DNA of 64,000 nt from Clostridium sp. KNHs214 (GTDB lineage Bacteria > Bacillota > Clostridia > Clostridiales > Clostridiaceae): positions 992,001-1,056,000 of the forward strand of contig NZ_JQMW01000009.1 of NCBI RefSeq assembly GCF_000744935.1. The letters run 5' to 3'. The position numbers and the translations under genes were made by a program. The notes beneath the pieces were generated by a model. That model made no database searches. It was not told the origin of the DNA and saw only the letters and a program-made list of their open reading frames with translations. This document shows, piece after piece, positions 8,207 to 17,676 of this stretch (its first letter is position 1; each line of letters opens with the position of its first letter).

Positions 8207-8365
8207 TTAATCACAATGCTTGGTTAAAAACCATCCACAATAAATAAGACCTCCCCCTACTAGAATCAACCATCCCCATATAGGGACAATAACTGCTAAA
8301 ACTATACCTGCTCCAGTACATCCTAATATAAGTCCTATCTTTTTCCTCATTTTTTTTATAAACAC
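8207..8365 (-). CDS. small hydrophobic protein between thiN and spoVM
   Basis: A 52-codon frame starting at GTG with GGGGGG 9 bases upstream; an internal ATG at 8350 would give 47 residues but lacks a site. The sequence is basic at the N-terminus (FIKKMRKK). Two hydrophobic stretches follow, GLILGCTGAGIVLAVIVPIW and LILVGGGLIYCGWFL, and a short polar tail ends in KHCD. A hairpin membrane protein is likely. It ends 13 bases before the spoVM start, and spoVM has its own GGGGGG site, so the two are probably co-transcribed. Function unknown; a sporulation role is inferred only from position. A longer overlapping frame in another phase has no such features. Confidence 0.68.
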   Translation of the reverse strand: MFIKKMRKKIGLILGCTGAGIVLAVIVPIWGWLILVGGGLIYCGWFLTKHCD

Positions 8366-8396
8366 AATTACTATCCCCCCAAAATATTCTACTATT

Positions 8397-8404
8397 ATTA
8401 TATG
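8397..8404 (-). promoter_or_regulatory. possible SigE-type -10 element for the small gene and spoVM
   Basis: The minus strand reads CATATAAT, 7 of 8 matches to the SigE -10 consensus CATACAnT. It lies just downstream of the thiN terminator and about 30 bases before the GTG start. No good -35 was seen, so this is tentative. Confidence 0.3.
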
Positions 8405-8433
8405 TTTTTATATACACTTTGTTGATTAAGTAA

Positions 8434-8467
8434 TAAAAAAAAGACTAAGTATTAAACCTAGTCTTTT
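8434..8467 (-). terminator. intrinsic terminator after thiN
   Basis: AAAAGACTA and TAGTCTTTT pair around an 11-base loop, followed on the minus strand by a T-run. It overlaps the thiN stop codon and separates the long minus-strand housekeeping cluster from the small spoVM unit. Confidence 0.82.
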
Positions 8468-9093
8468 GGTAAAATCGCCAATAGTTTTCCTTTAGAAAAA
8501 CTTATATTAACTTCTTCATCTAAAAATTCATTGGATATGGTTCTAGAATCACCTAATTTTAAATTATAATTATTAAGTGGATACTTACCACCTTGTATTG
8601 TTAAATTTTCAACTTCATCACAATATGCTTGTAGTGAAAAAATGGATTCTTTTTCTCCTTCTATTCTAAAAGGTTTATCAAAAATAAATATTTTATTATG
8701 TTCATCTTTTATTACTGCTTTAACACCTTTTTCTAAACATTTATTTAAAAGTCCTAAATTTCCAAGCATATGATCCATTCTGCTTCCCGTAAAACCCAAA
8801 AGAATTAACTTGTCTCCACCTAAATTAATTCCTTCTTCTATTGCCATTTCACTATCTGTGAAATCCTTCTCTTTGGGAAAAGTAATTATTTTGCATTGAG
8901 CATTTCTAAAAGCGGTTAATACTTCCCACTTTATAGAATCAAAATCCCCTAAAATCATATTAGGATATATATTATTTTCATATAGACAATTAGCTCCACT
9001 ATCTGCACAAATTATATAATCACATTTTTCCACTTCTTTTTTTAATAGTTCTGTAGAAGGAGGTTTTCCTCCAGAAACAATTAATATATTCAT
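8458..9093 (-). CDS. thiN: thiamine pyrophosphokinase
   Basis: Transfers pyrophosphate from ATP to thiamine to make the cofactor thiamine diphosphate. The 211 residues show the family motifs: CADSGANCLY near residue 30, ILGDFDSI near 49, and FTGSRMDHMLGNLGLL near 101, which form the thiamine and Mg-ATP sites; a beta-rich C-terminal domain follows. The start is 1 base after the rpe stop, with GAAGGA upstream. The rsgA-rpe-thiN order matches Bacillus cpgA-rpe-thiN. Confidence 0.95.
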   Translation of the reverse strand: MNILIVSGGKPPSTELLKKEVEKCDYIICADSGANCLYENNIYPNMILGDFDSIKWEVLTAFRNAQCKIITFPKEKDFTDSEMAIEEGINLGGDKLILLGFTGSRMDHMLGNLGLLNKCLEKGVKAVIKDEHNKIFIFDKPFRIEGEKESIFSLQAYCDEVENLTIQGGKYPLNNYNLKLGDSRTISNEFLDEEVNISFSKGKLLAILPKD

Positions 9094-9094
9094 T

Positions 9095-9745
9095 TTAAAT
9101 TCCTTCTTTTAAAGCTTTTATATTATCTTCTATTTGACCATTTTTGAATACAGCTGATCCCGCCACTATAAGATTTGCCCCTGCAGAAACTGCTTTCTTA
9201 ATAGTATCTTTATTTATTCCTCCATCCACTTCAATTATCAATTCCTTATTTAGTTTACTGCTTATTTCTTTTACTTCTCTTATTTTATCTGAAGAATATT
9301 CTATGTATTTTTGTCCACCGAATCCTGGATTTACGGACATTATTAAAACCATGTCCACTACATTTATTAAATTTTTAATTAAACTTACAGGAGTTCCTGG
9401 ATTAAGTGATATGCCAGCTTTTATTCCAAAGCTCTTTATGTAATTTATAGTTCTATCTACGTGCTTATCTGCTTCATAATGTATGGTAATTATGTCTGCT
9501 CCACTTTTTACAAAATCCTCAATGTATCTAGATGGATTGTCTATCATTAAATGTACATCAAATATCATTTTGGTTTCTTTTCTTATACTTTTAATCACTG
9601 GTAGCCCCAAAGATATATTAGGCACAAAATTTCCATCCATTACGTCTATATGTACTACTTCTATACCATTGTTCTCAAGACTTTTTAATTCCTCTCCTAA
9701 TTTTGAAAAATCTGCTGATAATATAGATGGTGCTATTTTAATCAT
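9095..9745 (-). CDS. rpe: ribulose-phosphate 3-epimerase
   Basis: Interconverts ribulose 5-phosphate and xylulose 5-phosphate in the pentose phosphate pathway. The 216 residues form a TIM barrel beginning IAPSILSADFSKLGEEL. Metal and catalytic motifs are visible: HIDVMDGNFVPN near 33, VHLMIDNP near 65, MSVNPGFGGQKY near 140 and EVDGGINKDT near 173. GAGGAG precedes the ATG by 6-8 bases. It starts 1 base after the rsgA stop, so translation is likely coupled. Confidence 0.97.
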   Translation of the reverse strand: MIKIAPSILSADFSKLGEELKSLENNGIEVVHIDVMDGNFVPNISLGLPVIKSIRKETKMIFDVHLMIDNPSRYIEDFVKSGADIITIHYEADKHVDRTINYIKSFGIKAGISLNPGTPVSLIKNLINVVDMVLIMSVNPGFGGQKYIEYSSDKIREVKEISSKLNKELIIEVDGGINKDTIKKAVSAGANLIVAGSAVFKNGQIEDNIKALKEGI

Positions 9746-9746
9746 T

Positions 9747-10616
9747 TTAACTCCTCCTCTGATGTATTATGTCTTCTATTACTTTAATATAAAATTTATA
9801 TCTTTCTTTAGAAATTTCGCCCTTTTCCACTGCTTCCTTTACCGCACATGCTGGTTCTTTATAATGCAAACAATTTGAAAACTTACATTGATAATTATAT
9901 TTTTCAAACTCAGGAAAACAATACTTTAACTCTTCCTTTTTTATAAAACTTATGTCTAGAGAAGAAAAACCCGGAGTGTCCACCACAAACCCACCTGCTA
10001 TATCTATAAGTTCACTATGTCTTGTGGTATGTTTACCTCTTTTAGATTTATCGCTTATATCTCCAGTTTTCATAACTTCCCTTCCTGCTATTTTATTCAA
10101 AATAGTGGATTTTCCAACTCCTGAAGGACCGCAAAATACTGTTACTTCATTTTTAAGTTTCACTTTTAAAACTTCTATTCCTTCCCCTGTCTTAGCTTTT
10201 AAAAGAAAAACTTGGTAACCTGCCTCTTTTAGCATTTCTATTATAGCAGAGTTTTTTTCTTCCTCTAAATCCACTAAATCTAGTTTATTAAGGCATACAG
10301 ATATTTTTAATCTCTTTGACTGACAAAGTATTAAAAAACTATTTAGCAAATTCAAATTCAGCTCTGGATTTTTTAGTGTAACTACTACAAAAGCTTGAGT
10401 TACATTAGATACAAAAGGGCGAATAAGTTCATTACTTCTTTTATTTATATTCTCTATAACACCTTCGCCCTTATTTACACTTATATTCACTATATCTCCA
10501 ACCATAGGAGTAAGTTCATTAAATCTAAACTTACCCCTAGCTTTACACTTTATTAGTTCATTGCCACATTTAACATAGTACAGTCCACCTACACCTTTAA
10601 TTATTATACCTTCCAT
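9747..10616 (-). CDS. rsgA: ribosome small-subunit-dependent GTPase A
   Basis: A circularly permuted GTPase that helps late 30S maturation. The order of motifs in the 289 residues is diagnostic: an N-terminal OB fold, then G4 (LNKLD, near 113), then G1 P-loop GPSGVGKST (near 163), then G3 DTPGFSS (near 214), and a C-terminal zinc site with Cys-x6-Cys-Leu-His-x5-Cys (CKFSNCLHYKEPACAVK). AGGAGG lies before the ATG. Its gene follows prkC directly; in Bacillus the homologue (CpgA) is phosphorylated by PrkC. Confidence 0.97.
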   Translation of the reverse strand: MEGIIIKGVGGLYYVKCGNELIKCKARGKFRFNELTPMVGDIVNISVNKGEGVIENINKRSNELIRPFVSNVTQAFVVVTLKNPELNLNLLNSFLILCQSKRLKISVCLNKLDLVDLEEEKNSAIIEMLKEAGYQVFLLKAKTGEGIEVLKVKLKNEVTVFCGPSGVGKSTILNKIAGREVMKTGDISDKSKRGKHTTRHSELIDIAGGFVVDTPGFSSLDISFIKKEELKYCFPEFEKYNYQCKFSNCLHYKEPACAVKEAVEKGEISKERYKFYIKVIEDIIHQRRS

Positions 10617-10640
10617 ATGTCCTCCTGTAAAATTAATGCA

Positions 10641-12413
10641 TTAAGGCAACTCATTCGTATATCTGAAATAACTTACGCTAATTTCCCCGCCTTCTTCTAT
10701 TTTGGTATTTGGTGATATTGATTGATTAAATACCTTTCCATCTTTGGTTTTATCATTTGTGTTAATTTCTACTTTATTTCCTAATTTTAATTTAAGACTT
10801 TTTAGTATTTGTTCAACTTCCTTTATGTCTCGACCTGCTAAATCAGGAACCAGTACCACTCCTTCTTCACCCTTACTTACTATTAAATCCACTTTTTCTC
10901 CTGAAGTAACTTCACTTCCTGAAGAAGGAGATTGTTCCATAACCATACCCTTTTTAAATTCACTACTGGTTTGTTCTTTTATATCTCCCACATTTAAATC
11001 ATTTTCTATTATTTTTCTTTTTGCTTCTTCAATATTTAAATTTTTTAAATCTGGAACTTTAACCTTTTTATTTCCCGCACTTACAATAGCCTTAACTTTT
11101 GTTTTAGCCTTAACCTTAGTTCCTTCATTTGGAGAGCAAGATATTACTTCACCTTCTGGTTTATCACTAGCTTCCGAAGACTCTACCAAAAAAACCAATC
11201 CTTTTTCTTCAACTAGTTTTTTTGCTTCTTCTTTATTTAAACCTATTATATTAGGAACCTCCACTTTCTTGCCACCTAATTTACCACCAAAAAGTAGGTT
11301 GGATACTATTCCAACAATAGCTAATATAACTACAATTGAAGAAGCTATTATTGCTATTTTTTTCCTCTTACCATTATTCTTTTGAGAATTTCTATTTTTT
11401 CTTCTTTTTAAAGCATTATCATCTTCATCGGTATCTTCTTCATACTCATCTTCGTCATCTTCTTCATACTCATCCTTTTCTTCTTCTTTACCATCAGTAT
11501 AAATATTACTCTTACTGAAATCATCTATATTTATAGGGTCCATTACTCTAGTAAAATCATCATAGTTATTATTTAATTTTATTTGCGTATCTCTATTATT
11601 TTTAATAGAATACAAATCTTCAATAAGTTCCGCTGCATTTTGATATCTTTTTATAGGTTCTTTTTCAATACATTTTAGAATTAAGTTATTTAGACTTTTG
11701 GGGATATCAGAATTAAATTGTACCGGAGGAATAACCGATTCCTGTATATGTTTCAAAGCTATACTCACAGGAGTATCTGCATCATAAGGAACTTTTCCTG
11801 TAACCATTTCATACATCAATATACCTAAAGAATATAGATCACTTCTGCAATCAACAATAGTTCCTCTTGCTTGTTCAGGTGAAAAATAGTGAGCTGAACC
11901 TACTACCTTAGCAGTATTAGTTATAGTACTAAAATTAGAAACTCTAGCTATTCCAAAATCTGTTACCTTAACATTTCCTTCTTCTGTTATCATAATATTA
12001 TGTGGCTTTATATCTCTATGAATTATATCGTTTTTATGTGCACACTCTAAGGCTTTAGCTATTCCAATTGCAATATCTATGGCCTTTATATACTCTATTT
12101 TGCCCTTCTCATTTATGAGTTCTTTTAGAGTTTTACCCTTTATATACTCCATAACTATATAATTTATGTCTCCTTCGTTTCCTACATCATATATATTCAC
12201 TATACGACTATCAGACAAGCTTCCTGCAGCTCTTGCTTCTGTTTGAAACTTTTTAACAAAATCTTTATTGTTTGCAAACTCATTTTTTAATATTTTTACG
12301 GCTACATATCTATTTAGTATGTGACATTTAGCTTTATATACCTCAGCCATGCCGCCTTCCCCTATTTTTTCCAATAATTCATATCGATTACCTAGCATCT
12401 TTTTCCCTATCAT
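10641..12413 (-). CDS. prkC: Ser/Thr protein kinase with PASTA domains (PrkC)
   Basis: Membrane kinase that senses muropeptides or lipid II through PASTA domains and regulates growth and, in Bacillus, spore germination. Visible in ~590 residues: glycine loop IGEGGMAEVYKA, Lys in VAVKILK, catalytic HRDIKPHN, DFG, then a linker with a 25-residue Asp/Glu-rich repeat (near 308-332) and a basic stretch. A single membrane helix (near 355-375) and three extracellular PASTA repeats follow. The ATG at 12413 overlaps the TGA of stp; a GTG at 12416 is an alternative. The acidic segment is encoded by an 18-bp sequence repeated at a 24-bp period (11433-11474). Confidence 0.95.
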   Translation of the reverse strand: MIGKKMLGNRYELLEKIGEGGMAEVYKAKCHILNRYVAVKILKNEFANNKDFVKKFQTEARAAGSLSDSRIVNIYDVGNEGDINYIVMEYIKGKTLKELINEKGKIEYIKAIDIAIGIAKALECAHKNDIIHRDIKPHNIMITEEGNVKVTDFGIARVSNFSTITNTAKVVGSAHYFSPEQARGTIVDCRSDLYSLGILMYEMVTGKVPYDADTPVSIALKHIQESVIPPVQFNSDIPKSLNNLILKCIEKEPIKRYQNAAELIEDLYSIKNNRDTQIKLNNNYDDFTRVMDPINIDDFSKSNIYTDGKEEEKDEYEEDDEDEYEEDTDEDDNALKRRKNRNSQKNNGKRKKIAIIASSIVVILAIVGIVSNLLFGGKLGGKKVEVPNIIGLNKEEAKKLVEEKGLVFLVESSEASDKPEGEVISCSPNEGTKVKAKTKVKAIVSAGNKKVKVPDLKNLNIEEAKRKIIENDLNVGDIKEQTSSEFKKGMVMEQSPSSGSEVTSGEKVDLIVSKGEEGVVLVPDLAGRDIKEVEQILKSLKLKLGNKVEINTNDKTKDGKVFNQSISPNTKIEEGGEISVSYFRYTNELP

Positions 12414-13138
12414 CACTTACACTCTCCTTCAAATACAATAACAGAAATATTATCATTGGCTCCCCTAATTTTACATATTTCTACTAAAGCCTCACATATT
12501 TGTTGATTATCATTGTATTTTTCTACCATATCTAATATTTCTTCATCTTTCATTTCCTTAGTCAAGCCATCTGTACATAATATAATCTTTCTTACTTCTG
12601 TTAAATTCACAGTATATATATCTACTTTCACCAAAAACTTAGTACCTACAGCTCGTGTTATGACATTCCTATTAGGATGAGTAAATGCCTCATCTTCACT
12701 TATAGCTCCATTGTCCACCAATTGTTGAACAAGTGAATGGTCTTTTGTTACCTTGTACAAATAGCCATTGTTCTTTACTATATAACAACTGCTATCCCCT
12801 ACGTGCCCTACAAACATCTGACCTTGAGAAATTAAACATGCTGTAACAGTGGTACCCATTCCAGTATACTTATCATTTTCACAAGCTATGTGAAATATAG
12901 CTTCATTTGCGTATTTAATCGCCTCTGATATTACAGAAGAAGGTGATTCTTCTGTATTGCTTTTTCTGGTATATTCTATTATTTTTTCTACTGCAGTTTT
13001 ACTTGCTACCTCTCCAGCATTATGTCCTCCCATTCCGTCTGCAACTACATACAATTTCCTATGGTTATCCTCATAACTTCCTATGTAATCCTGATTATTT
13101 CGTCTCTTATTTCCTACATCGGATAACATTCCCACCAT
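12413..13138 (-). CDS. stp: PP2C-type Ser/Thr phosphatase, PrkC partner
   Basis: Metal-dependent phosphatase (PrpC/Stp type) that reverses PrkC phosphorylation. The 241 residues carry the PP2C motifs in order: DVGNKRRNNQD at the N-terminus, VADGMGGHNAGEVAS near 33, GMGTTVTACLI near 92, HVGDSSCYI, LCTDGLT near 190 and GANDNISVIV near the end, supplying the Asp residues that bind Mn/Mg. GGGGTGAT lies before the ATG. Its stop overlaps the kinase start, the usual coupled arrangement. Confidence 0.96.
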   Translation of the reverse strand: MVGMLSDVGNKRRNNQDYIGSYEDNHRKLYVVADGMGGHNAGEVASKTAVEKIIEYTRKSNTEESPSSVISEAIKYANEAIFHIACENDKYTGMGTTVTACLISQGQMFVGHVGDSSCYIVKNNGYLYKVTKDHSLVQQLVDNGAISEDEAFTHPNRNVITRAVGTKFLVKVDIYTVNLTEVRKIILCTDGLTKEMKDEEILDMVEKYNDNQQICEALVEICKIRGANDNISVIVFEGECK

Positions 13139-13151
13139 ATTATCACCCCAA

Positions 13152-14177
13152 TTAATTATTTAAATAATGCCTTCTTAATTGACCACATGCAGCATCTATA
13201 TCAGAGCCCATCTCTCTTCTAATAGTAGTTTCTATGCCATTTTTACATAAAATATTCTTAAAATTTATTATATTATCAGATGAAGATTTTTTTAAGGTAT
13301 TTTCTTTTATCTCATTTACAGGTATTAAATTAACATGGCATAATATTCCACTTAATATATCACTAAGTTCCTTACCCTGCTCCATACTATCATTAAAACC
13401 TTTTACTAAAGCATACTCAAAACTTATCCTTCTATTGGTCTTCCTAATATAGTATTTACACACATCTAATATTTCATTTATAGAGTATTTATTGGCTATA
13501 GGCATAACTTGTCTTCTAAGATTATCATTAGGTGCATGAAGTGAAATAGCTAACGTTATCTGAAGATTCTCATGAGCTAATTCCCTTATTTTTGGAACTA
13601 TGCCACAAGTAGAAAGAGTAATATGTCTTTGCCCTATATTCAACCCTTCACTTTTGTTAATTTCTTTTATGAATTTAATTACATTTTCGTAATTATCTAA
13701 AGGTTCTCCGCTGCCCATAAGCACCACATTAGAAATTCTCTCACCTATTTCTTCTTGCGCCTTTAAAATCTGAGCTAGAATTTCACCTGAAGAAAGATTT
13801 CTAACCATGCCTTCAATAGTAGATGCACAAAACTTACATCCCATTCTACATCCTACTTGAGTGGAAACACATATGGAATTTCCATGTTTATATTTCATTA
13901 CAACGCTTTCAATTAAGTTTCCGTCTTCATAAGCAAATAGAAATTTAACTGTATCTTCATCTTTTGAAACTAGTTTTGTAACAACTTTGGGTATACCTAT
14001 ATAAAAATACTTTTCTAGATGTTCTAATGTATTTGTAGATATATTTTTCATATCTTTAAAATTAAAAACGCCCTTATAAATCCATTGAAATACTTGTTTT
14101 GCTCTAAATGATTTTTCTCCGTTTTGCTCCATCCATAACTTTAATGCTTCCATATCTAGCTCTAAAATATTTTTCAT
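13152..14177 (-). CDS. rlmN: dual-specificity 23S rRNA/tRNA adenine-C2 methyltransferase RlmN
   Basis: Radical-SAM enzyme that methylates C2 of A2503 in 23S rRNA and A37 of some tRNAs. The 341 residues contain the iron-sulfur motif Cys-x3-Cys-x2-Cys ([10 protein letters not shown]) near 110, the [15 protein letters not shown] stretch, SLHAPND, and the C-terminal catalytic cysteine region ([13 protein letters not shown]). The ATG is preceded by AGGTG. It lies between rsmB and stp as in Bacillus. Confidence 0.96.
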   Translation of the reverse strand: MKNILELDMEALKLWMEQNGEKSFRAKQVFQWIYKGVFNFKDMKNISTNTLEHLEKYFYIGIPKVVTKLVSKDEDTVKFLFAYEDGNLIESVVMKYKHGNSICVSTQVGCRMGCKFCASTIEGMVRNLSSGEILAQILKAQEEIGERISNVVLMGSGEPLDNYENVIKFIKEINKSEGLNIGQRHITLSTCGIVPKIRELAHENLQITLAISLHAPNDNLRRQVMPIANKYSINEILDVCKYYIRKTNRRISFEYALVKGFNDSMEQGKELSDILSGILCHVNLIPVNEIKENTLKKSSSDNIINFKNILCKNGIETTIRREMGSDIDAACGQLRRHYLNN

Positions 14178-14190
14178 TTTTATACACCTA

Positions 14191-15513
14191 CTAACTTTTT
14201 TTTAATTTAGCTATAAAGAAACCATCCATATATTTATTTGGAAGTATAGATACATAACCTTCCTTGTGGTAAATTAAATTATCTAAATCTCCAAAGTATA
14301 TATTTTCTAGTTTAAATTCTGGATTTTCTTTTAAAAACCATTTAATATTTCTTTCATTTTCTTCTTTATTTAAAGTACAAGTAGAGTATAAAAGTATTCC
14401 GCCTTTTTTTAAATATCTACTTCCATTTTTCAATATATTTCTTTGTATCTTTACTAGTTCCTTCAATTCGTTTTTATTTTTATTCCACTTTATTTCAGGC
14501 TTTTTCCTTATTATTCCAAGCCCTGAACAAGGCACATCCATAAGAACCCTATGAGCTACTCCTACTAATTCTTCGTGAAATTCTGACGCATCTGAAACTC
14601 CCACCTCAATATTATTAATGCCTAGTCTTTGACTGTTATCTTTAATTAATTTTAACTTATTTTCATGCACATCAAAAGCCAATATTTTTCCAGTATTATT
14701 CATAATTTCAGCTATATGCGTAGTTTTTCCACCTGGTGCACTGCATAGATCTATAACTGTCATATTTTCTTCTAAATCCATCACTGTACCTACCAACATA
14801 GCACTTTCATCTTGAACAGTTATGCATCCTTCCTTAAAAAGAGGATTATTCTCTATACTTTTTCCTTTTATTATACGCAATGCTTCTGGACAAATTTCTC
14901 CTTCTTCTACGGTATATCCTAGCTTCAATAATTCATCATACACTTGTTCATAAGAACTTTTTATATTATTCACTCTTACAGTTACACCTGGCACTTGGTT
15001 TAATCCTTTTAGAATTTTTTCACACTCTTCCTTTCCAAAATCATTCATAAAGAATTTTACAAGCCACTTTGGAAAAGAATATTTAAAAGCTAGGAGTTCC
15101 TCTACACTTCCTTTTATGTATTCCACATCTTTATTTCTCAAATAACTTCTTAAAACACCATTTACAAATTTAGATGTTTTACCTGAAGAATGCTTTTTAG
15201 AAAGTTCTACTGCCTCATTTACTACTGCAAAATCAGGTACCTTACTTAGATACCTGATTTGATATATAGAACTTCTTAGAACATTCAACACATATGGATC
15301 TACACTCTTCAACCCTCTTTTTATATAATGATCCAATATAACATCTATAGTATATTTATATTTAACTGTTCCATAAACCACTTCTGTTATAAAAGACTTA
15401 TCTTTAGCTTCTATCTGTAATTTATTTAAAGTTTTATTTAAAACTATATTTGAATAAGCTTTTTCATTAAAAATTTGTCCTAATATATTTACTATTATTT
15501 CTCTACTATTCAT
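14191..15513 (-). CDS. rsmB: 16S rRNA (cytosine967-C5)-methyltransferase RsmB
   Basis: SAM-dependent m5C methyltransferase of 16S rRNA. About 440 residues: an N-terminal NusB-like helical domain (about 1-130), then a Rossmann catalytic domain with [22 protein letters not shown], the [13 protein letters not shown] motif IV cysteine and the YSTCTL motif VI cysteine. I chose the ATG at 15513 (MNSREI) because AGAGG stands 6 bases upstream; an ATG seven codons earlier overlaps the preceding stop. Order fmt-peptidase-rsmB-rlmN; Bacillus has fmt-rsmB-rlmN without the peptidase. Confidence 0.95.
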   Translation of the reverse strand: MNSREIIVNILGQIFNEKAYSNIVLNKTLNKLQIEAKDKSFITEVVYGTVKYKYTIDVILDHYIKRGLKSVDPYVLNVLRSSIYQIRYLSKVPDFAVVNEAVELSKKHSSGKTSKFVNGVLRSYLRNKDVEYIKGSVEELLAFKYSFPKWLVKFFMNDFGKEECEKILKGLNQVPGVTVRVNNIKSSYEQVYDELLKLGYTVEEGEICPEALRIIKGKSIENNPLFKEGCITVQDESAMLVGTVMDLEENMTVIDLCSAPGGKTTHIAEIMNNTGKILAFDVHENKLKLIKDNSQRLGINNIEVGVSDASEFHEELVGVAHRVLMDVPCSGLGIIRKKPEIKWNKNKNELKELVKIQRNILKNGSRYLKKGGILLYSTCTLNKEENERNIKWFLKENPEFKLENIYFGDLDNLIYHKEGYVSILPNKYMDGFFIAKLKKS

Positions 15514-15526
15514 ATTTAACCTCTTT

Positions 15527-16207
15527 TTAATCATTTCTTCTACTTAATATAAATAACCTTAGCAATTGTGAAACTGCCATTAAAGCAGCAGCTACATAAG
15601 TCATTGCGGCAGCACTTAGTACTTTTTTTGCTCCATTTAGTTCTTCTTCATATAATATTCCTCTATTACCTAAAACCTTTAGTGCTCTACTAGAAGCATT
15701 AAATTCTACCGGTAAAGTAACTATTTGAAATAAAACAACTCCACTAAAAAGAATTACACCAAAGTTAACCAAAGGTTGTAATCCTAAAAATATACCTAAT
15801 ACAAACAATATCCATGATGCATTAGAACCTATGGTAGCTATTGGCACTATCGAATTTCTAAGGGTAAGTGGATAATAATTTTCTTTATGCTGTATTGCAT
15901 GACCAGTTTCATGAGCAGCTACTCCTATGGCAGCCACTGAAGTTCCCCCATAAACCTCTTGAGACAATCTCATAACTTTATTTTTAGGATCATAGTGATC
16001 TGTTAATTTGCCATTAACCATTTCCACTGGTATATGGAATAATCCCTCTGAATCCAAAAGCATCCTAGCTACTTCAGCCCCTGTATATCCATTTTTACTG
16101 GATATTCGTGAATACTTTGCAAAAGTAGTGTTTATCTTAGTTTGAGCCCAAAATGTTACTATTATAGCTGGTAAAAGTATTATCATAGTACTGTCATACC
16201 AAAACAT
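15527..16207 (-). CDS. zinc-dependent neutral metallopeptidase, membrane (YugP/DUF2268-like)
   Basis: A 226-residue membrane peptidase-like protein (neutral zinc metallopeptidase, YugP family). An N-terminal hydrophobic segment (STMIILLPAIIVTFW) precedes a cytosolic part with the zinc motif HEXXH in VAAHETGHAIQH near 115. Two or three more hydrophobic segments follow, and NASSRALKVL supplies the conserved downstream region. Start at MFWYD is supported by AGAGGTG 6 bases upstream rather than the open-frame start five codons earlier. It is inserted between fmt and rsmB. Substrate unknown. Confidence 0.85.
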   Translation of the reverse strand: MFWYDSTMIILLPAIIVTFWAQTKINTTFAKYSRISSKNGYTGAEVARMLLDSEGLFHIPVEMVNGKLTDHYDPKNKVMRLSQEVYGGTSVAAIGVAAHETGHAIQHKENYYPLTLRNSIVPIATIGSNASWILFVLGIFLGLQPLVNFGVILFSGVVLFQIVTLPVEFNASSRALKVLGNRGILYEEELNGAKKVLSAAAMTYVAAALMAVSQLLRLFILSRRND

Positions 16208-16276
16208 ATAATCACCTCTCATAAATTCAAATATTAATTCCTTACTTTAAAAATATTCTTTACTTTATTCTATTTT

Positions 16277-17200
16277 TTACTTAAGAAACATTCCTTCTTT
16301 TATTTCATTTCCTCTAATATATTCATTTACAACCATGGGCTTTTTACCTGGAAATTGAACTTTCTCTATAAGTAAAGTATTTTCTCCACAAGCAACTTCT
16401 ATACCTTCTTTAGAAACTTTCAATATACGTCCTGGTTCTTCTGAAATTTTCTTATTTATAACCTGAGCTTTATATATTTTCATAACTTTATCCTCATAAT
16501 TAGTAAAAGCAATAGGCCTTGGATTTAATCCTCTTATTAAATTGTTAATATCTTCAGCTTTTCTACTCCAATTTATTTTTGCCATATCTTTACTCATCAT
16601 TGAGGCATAGCAACTAAGAGAATCATCTTGTTTTTCTCTTTTTATATCTGAAAAATTATTTATAGTATCTATTAAAAGGCCGGCACCTTTCTGGCTTAAA
16701 ATATCGTGTAATTCCCCAGCTGTCATATCCTTTCCTATTTCTACTTCTTGTTTAAGAAGCATATCTCCTGTATCTAAACCTTCTCCCATGATCATAGAAG
16801 TGTTTCCGCTTTTCTTTTCACCATTTATTATAGCAAAATTAATTGGAGCCGCCCCTCTATATTTAGGCAGCAATGATGCATGCAAATTTATACAGGCATA
16901 TTTAGGAATTTCTAAAACTTCCTTAGATAAAATTTGACCAAAGGCAACTACTATTATAAAATCTGGTTCTATATCCCTTAATTTTTCAATAATATCTTTT
17001 TCCTTTTTTAAGTTATGAGGCTGATAAACTGGAATACCATTTTCCAAGGCCACCTGTTTAACCGCTGACATAGTTAATTTATTTCCTCTTCCTTTTGGTC
17101 TATCTGGTTGAGTGAATACTGCTTTCACATCATAATTCTCTATTAAAGCCTTAAGTGAAGGTACAGAAAAATCTGGTGTTCCCATAAATACTATATTCAT
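16277..17200 (-). CDS. fmt: methionyl-tRNA formyltransferase
   Basis: Formylates initiator Met-tRNA using 10-formyl-tetrahydrofolate. The 307 residues start [16 protein letters not shown] and contain the catalytic region [17 protein letters not shown] near 105 and the GLDTGDMLL motif near 143; a C-terminal OB-like tRNA-binding domain follows. The start overlaps the def stop by 4 bases (ATGA), coupling formylation and deformylation enzymes as in most bacteria. Confidence 0.97.
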   Translation of the reverse strand: MNIVFMGTPDFSVPSLKALIENYDVKAVFTQPDRPKGRGNKLTMSAVKQVALENGIPVYQPHNLKKEKDIIEKLRDIEPDFIIVVAFGQILSKEVLEIPKYACINLHASLLPKYRGAAPINFAIINGEKKSGNTSMIMGEGLDTGDMLLKQEVEIGKDMTAGELHDILSQKGAGLLIDTINNFSDIKREKQDDSLSCYASMMSKDMAKINWSRKAEDINNLIRGLNPRPIAFTNYEDKVMKIYKAQVINKKISEEPGRILKVSKEGIEVACGENTLLIEKVQFPGKKPMVVNEYIRGNEIKEGMFLK

Positions 17201-17655
17201 TGTTCTATTACACCCTCTTCAATTGTTTTATCTACAAATAATATTCCATCTAAGTGATCTATTTCATGACAAAATGCTCTAGCCAAAAGTCCTTCACCTT
17301 CTATTATTATTTCTTCTCCTCTTTCATTTAAAGCTTTTACTTTAACTTTTTCAGGTCTCTCTACAGTTCCCTGTCTTCCAGGGATGCTTAAGCATCCCTC
17401 TATATCAATATAACTACCTTTTGTTTCTATTATTTCAGGATTTATTATAACTATAGGTCCTTCACCAATATCTATTACAGCCATTCTTTTTAAAATACCT
17501 ATTTGAGGTGCAGCTAGCCCCACTCCATCTGCTTTATACATAGTTTCCTTCATATCTTCAATTAATGTTAAAAGTCTTTTATCTATATTATCAACCTTTC
17601 TACATCTCTTTCTTAATATTTCGTCGCCTTCTATTCTTATATTTCTTAAAGCCAT
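17197..17655 (-). CDS. def: peptide deformylase
   Basis: Removes the N-formyl group from new proteins. The 152 residues show all three family motifs: [10 protein letters not shown] near 43, EGCLSIPG near 87 with the metal-ligand cysteine, and HEIDHLDG near 130 with the two metal-ligand histidines and catalytic Glu. GAGAGG precedes the ATG. Located between priA and fmt, as in Bacillus. Confidence 0.97.
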   Translation of the reverse strand: MALRNIRIEGDEILRKRCRKVDNIDKRLLTLIEDMKETMYKADGVGLAAPQIGILKRMAVIDIGEGPIVIINPEIIETKGSYIDIEGCLSIPGRQGTVERPEKVKVKALNERGEEIIIEGEGLLARAFCHEIDHLDGILFVDKTIEEGVIEQ

Positions 17656-17676
17656 TTTTAAAACCCCTCTCTATTT

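Noticed and set aside
8211-8417. 68-codon minus-strand frame overlapping the small spoVM-neighbour gene
   Set aside because: It has no ribosome site and an odd Tyr/Ser/Arg-rich composition; the overlapping 52-codon frame has a GGGGGG site and clear membrane helices.
10744-11385. 213-codon plus-strand frame inside prkC
   Set aside because: Antisense of the PASTA repeats; low-complexity Ser/Thr/Leu/Phe composition and no ribosome site.
11433-11474. CRISPR or satellite repeat
   Set aside because: Only two 18-bp units at 24-bp period within a coding frame for acidic residues.
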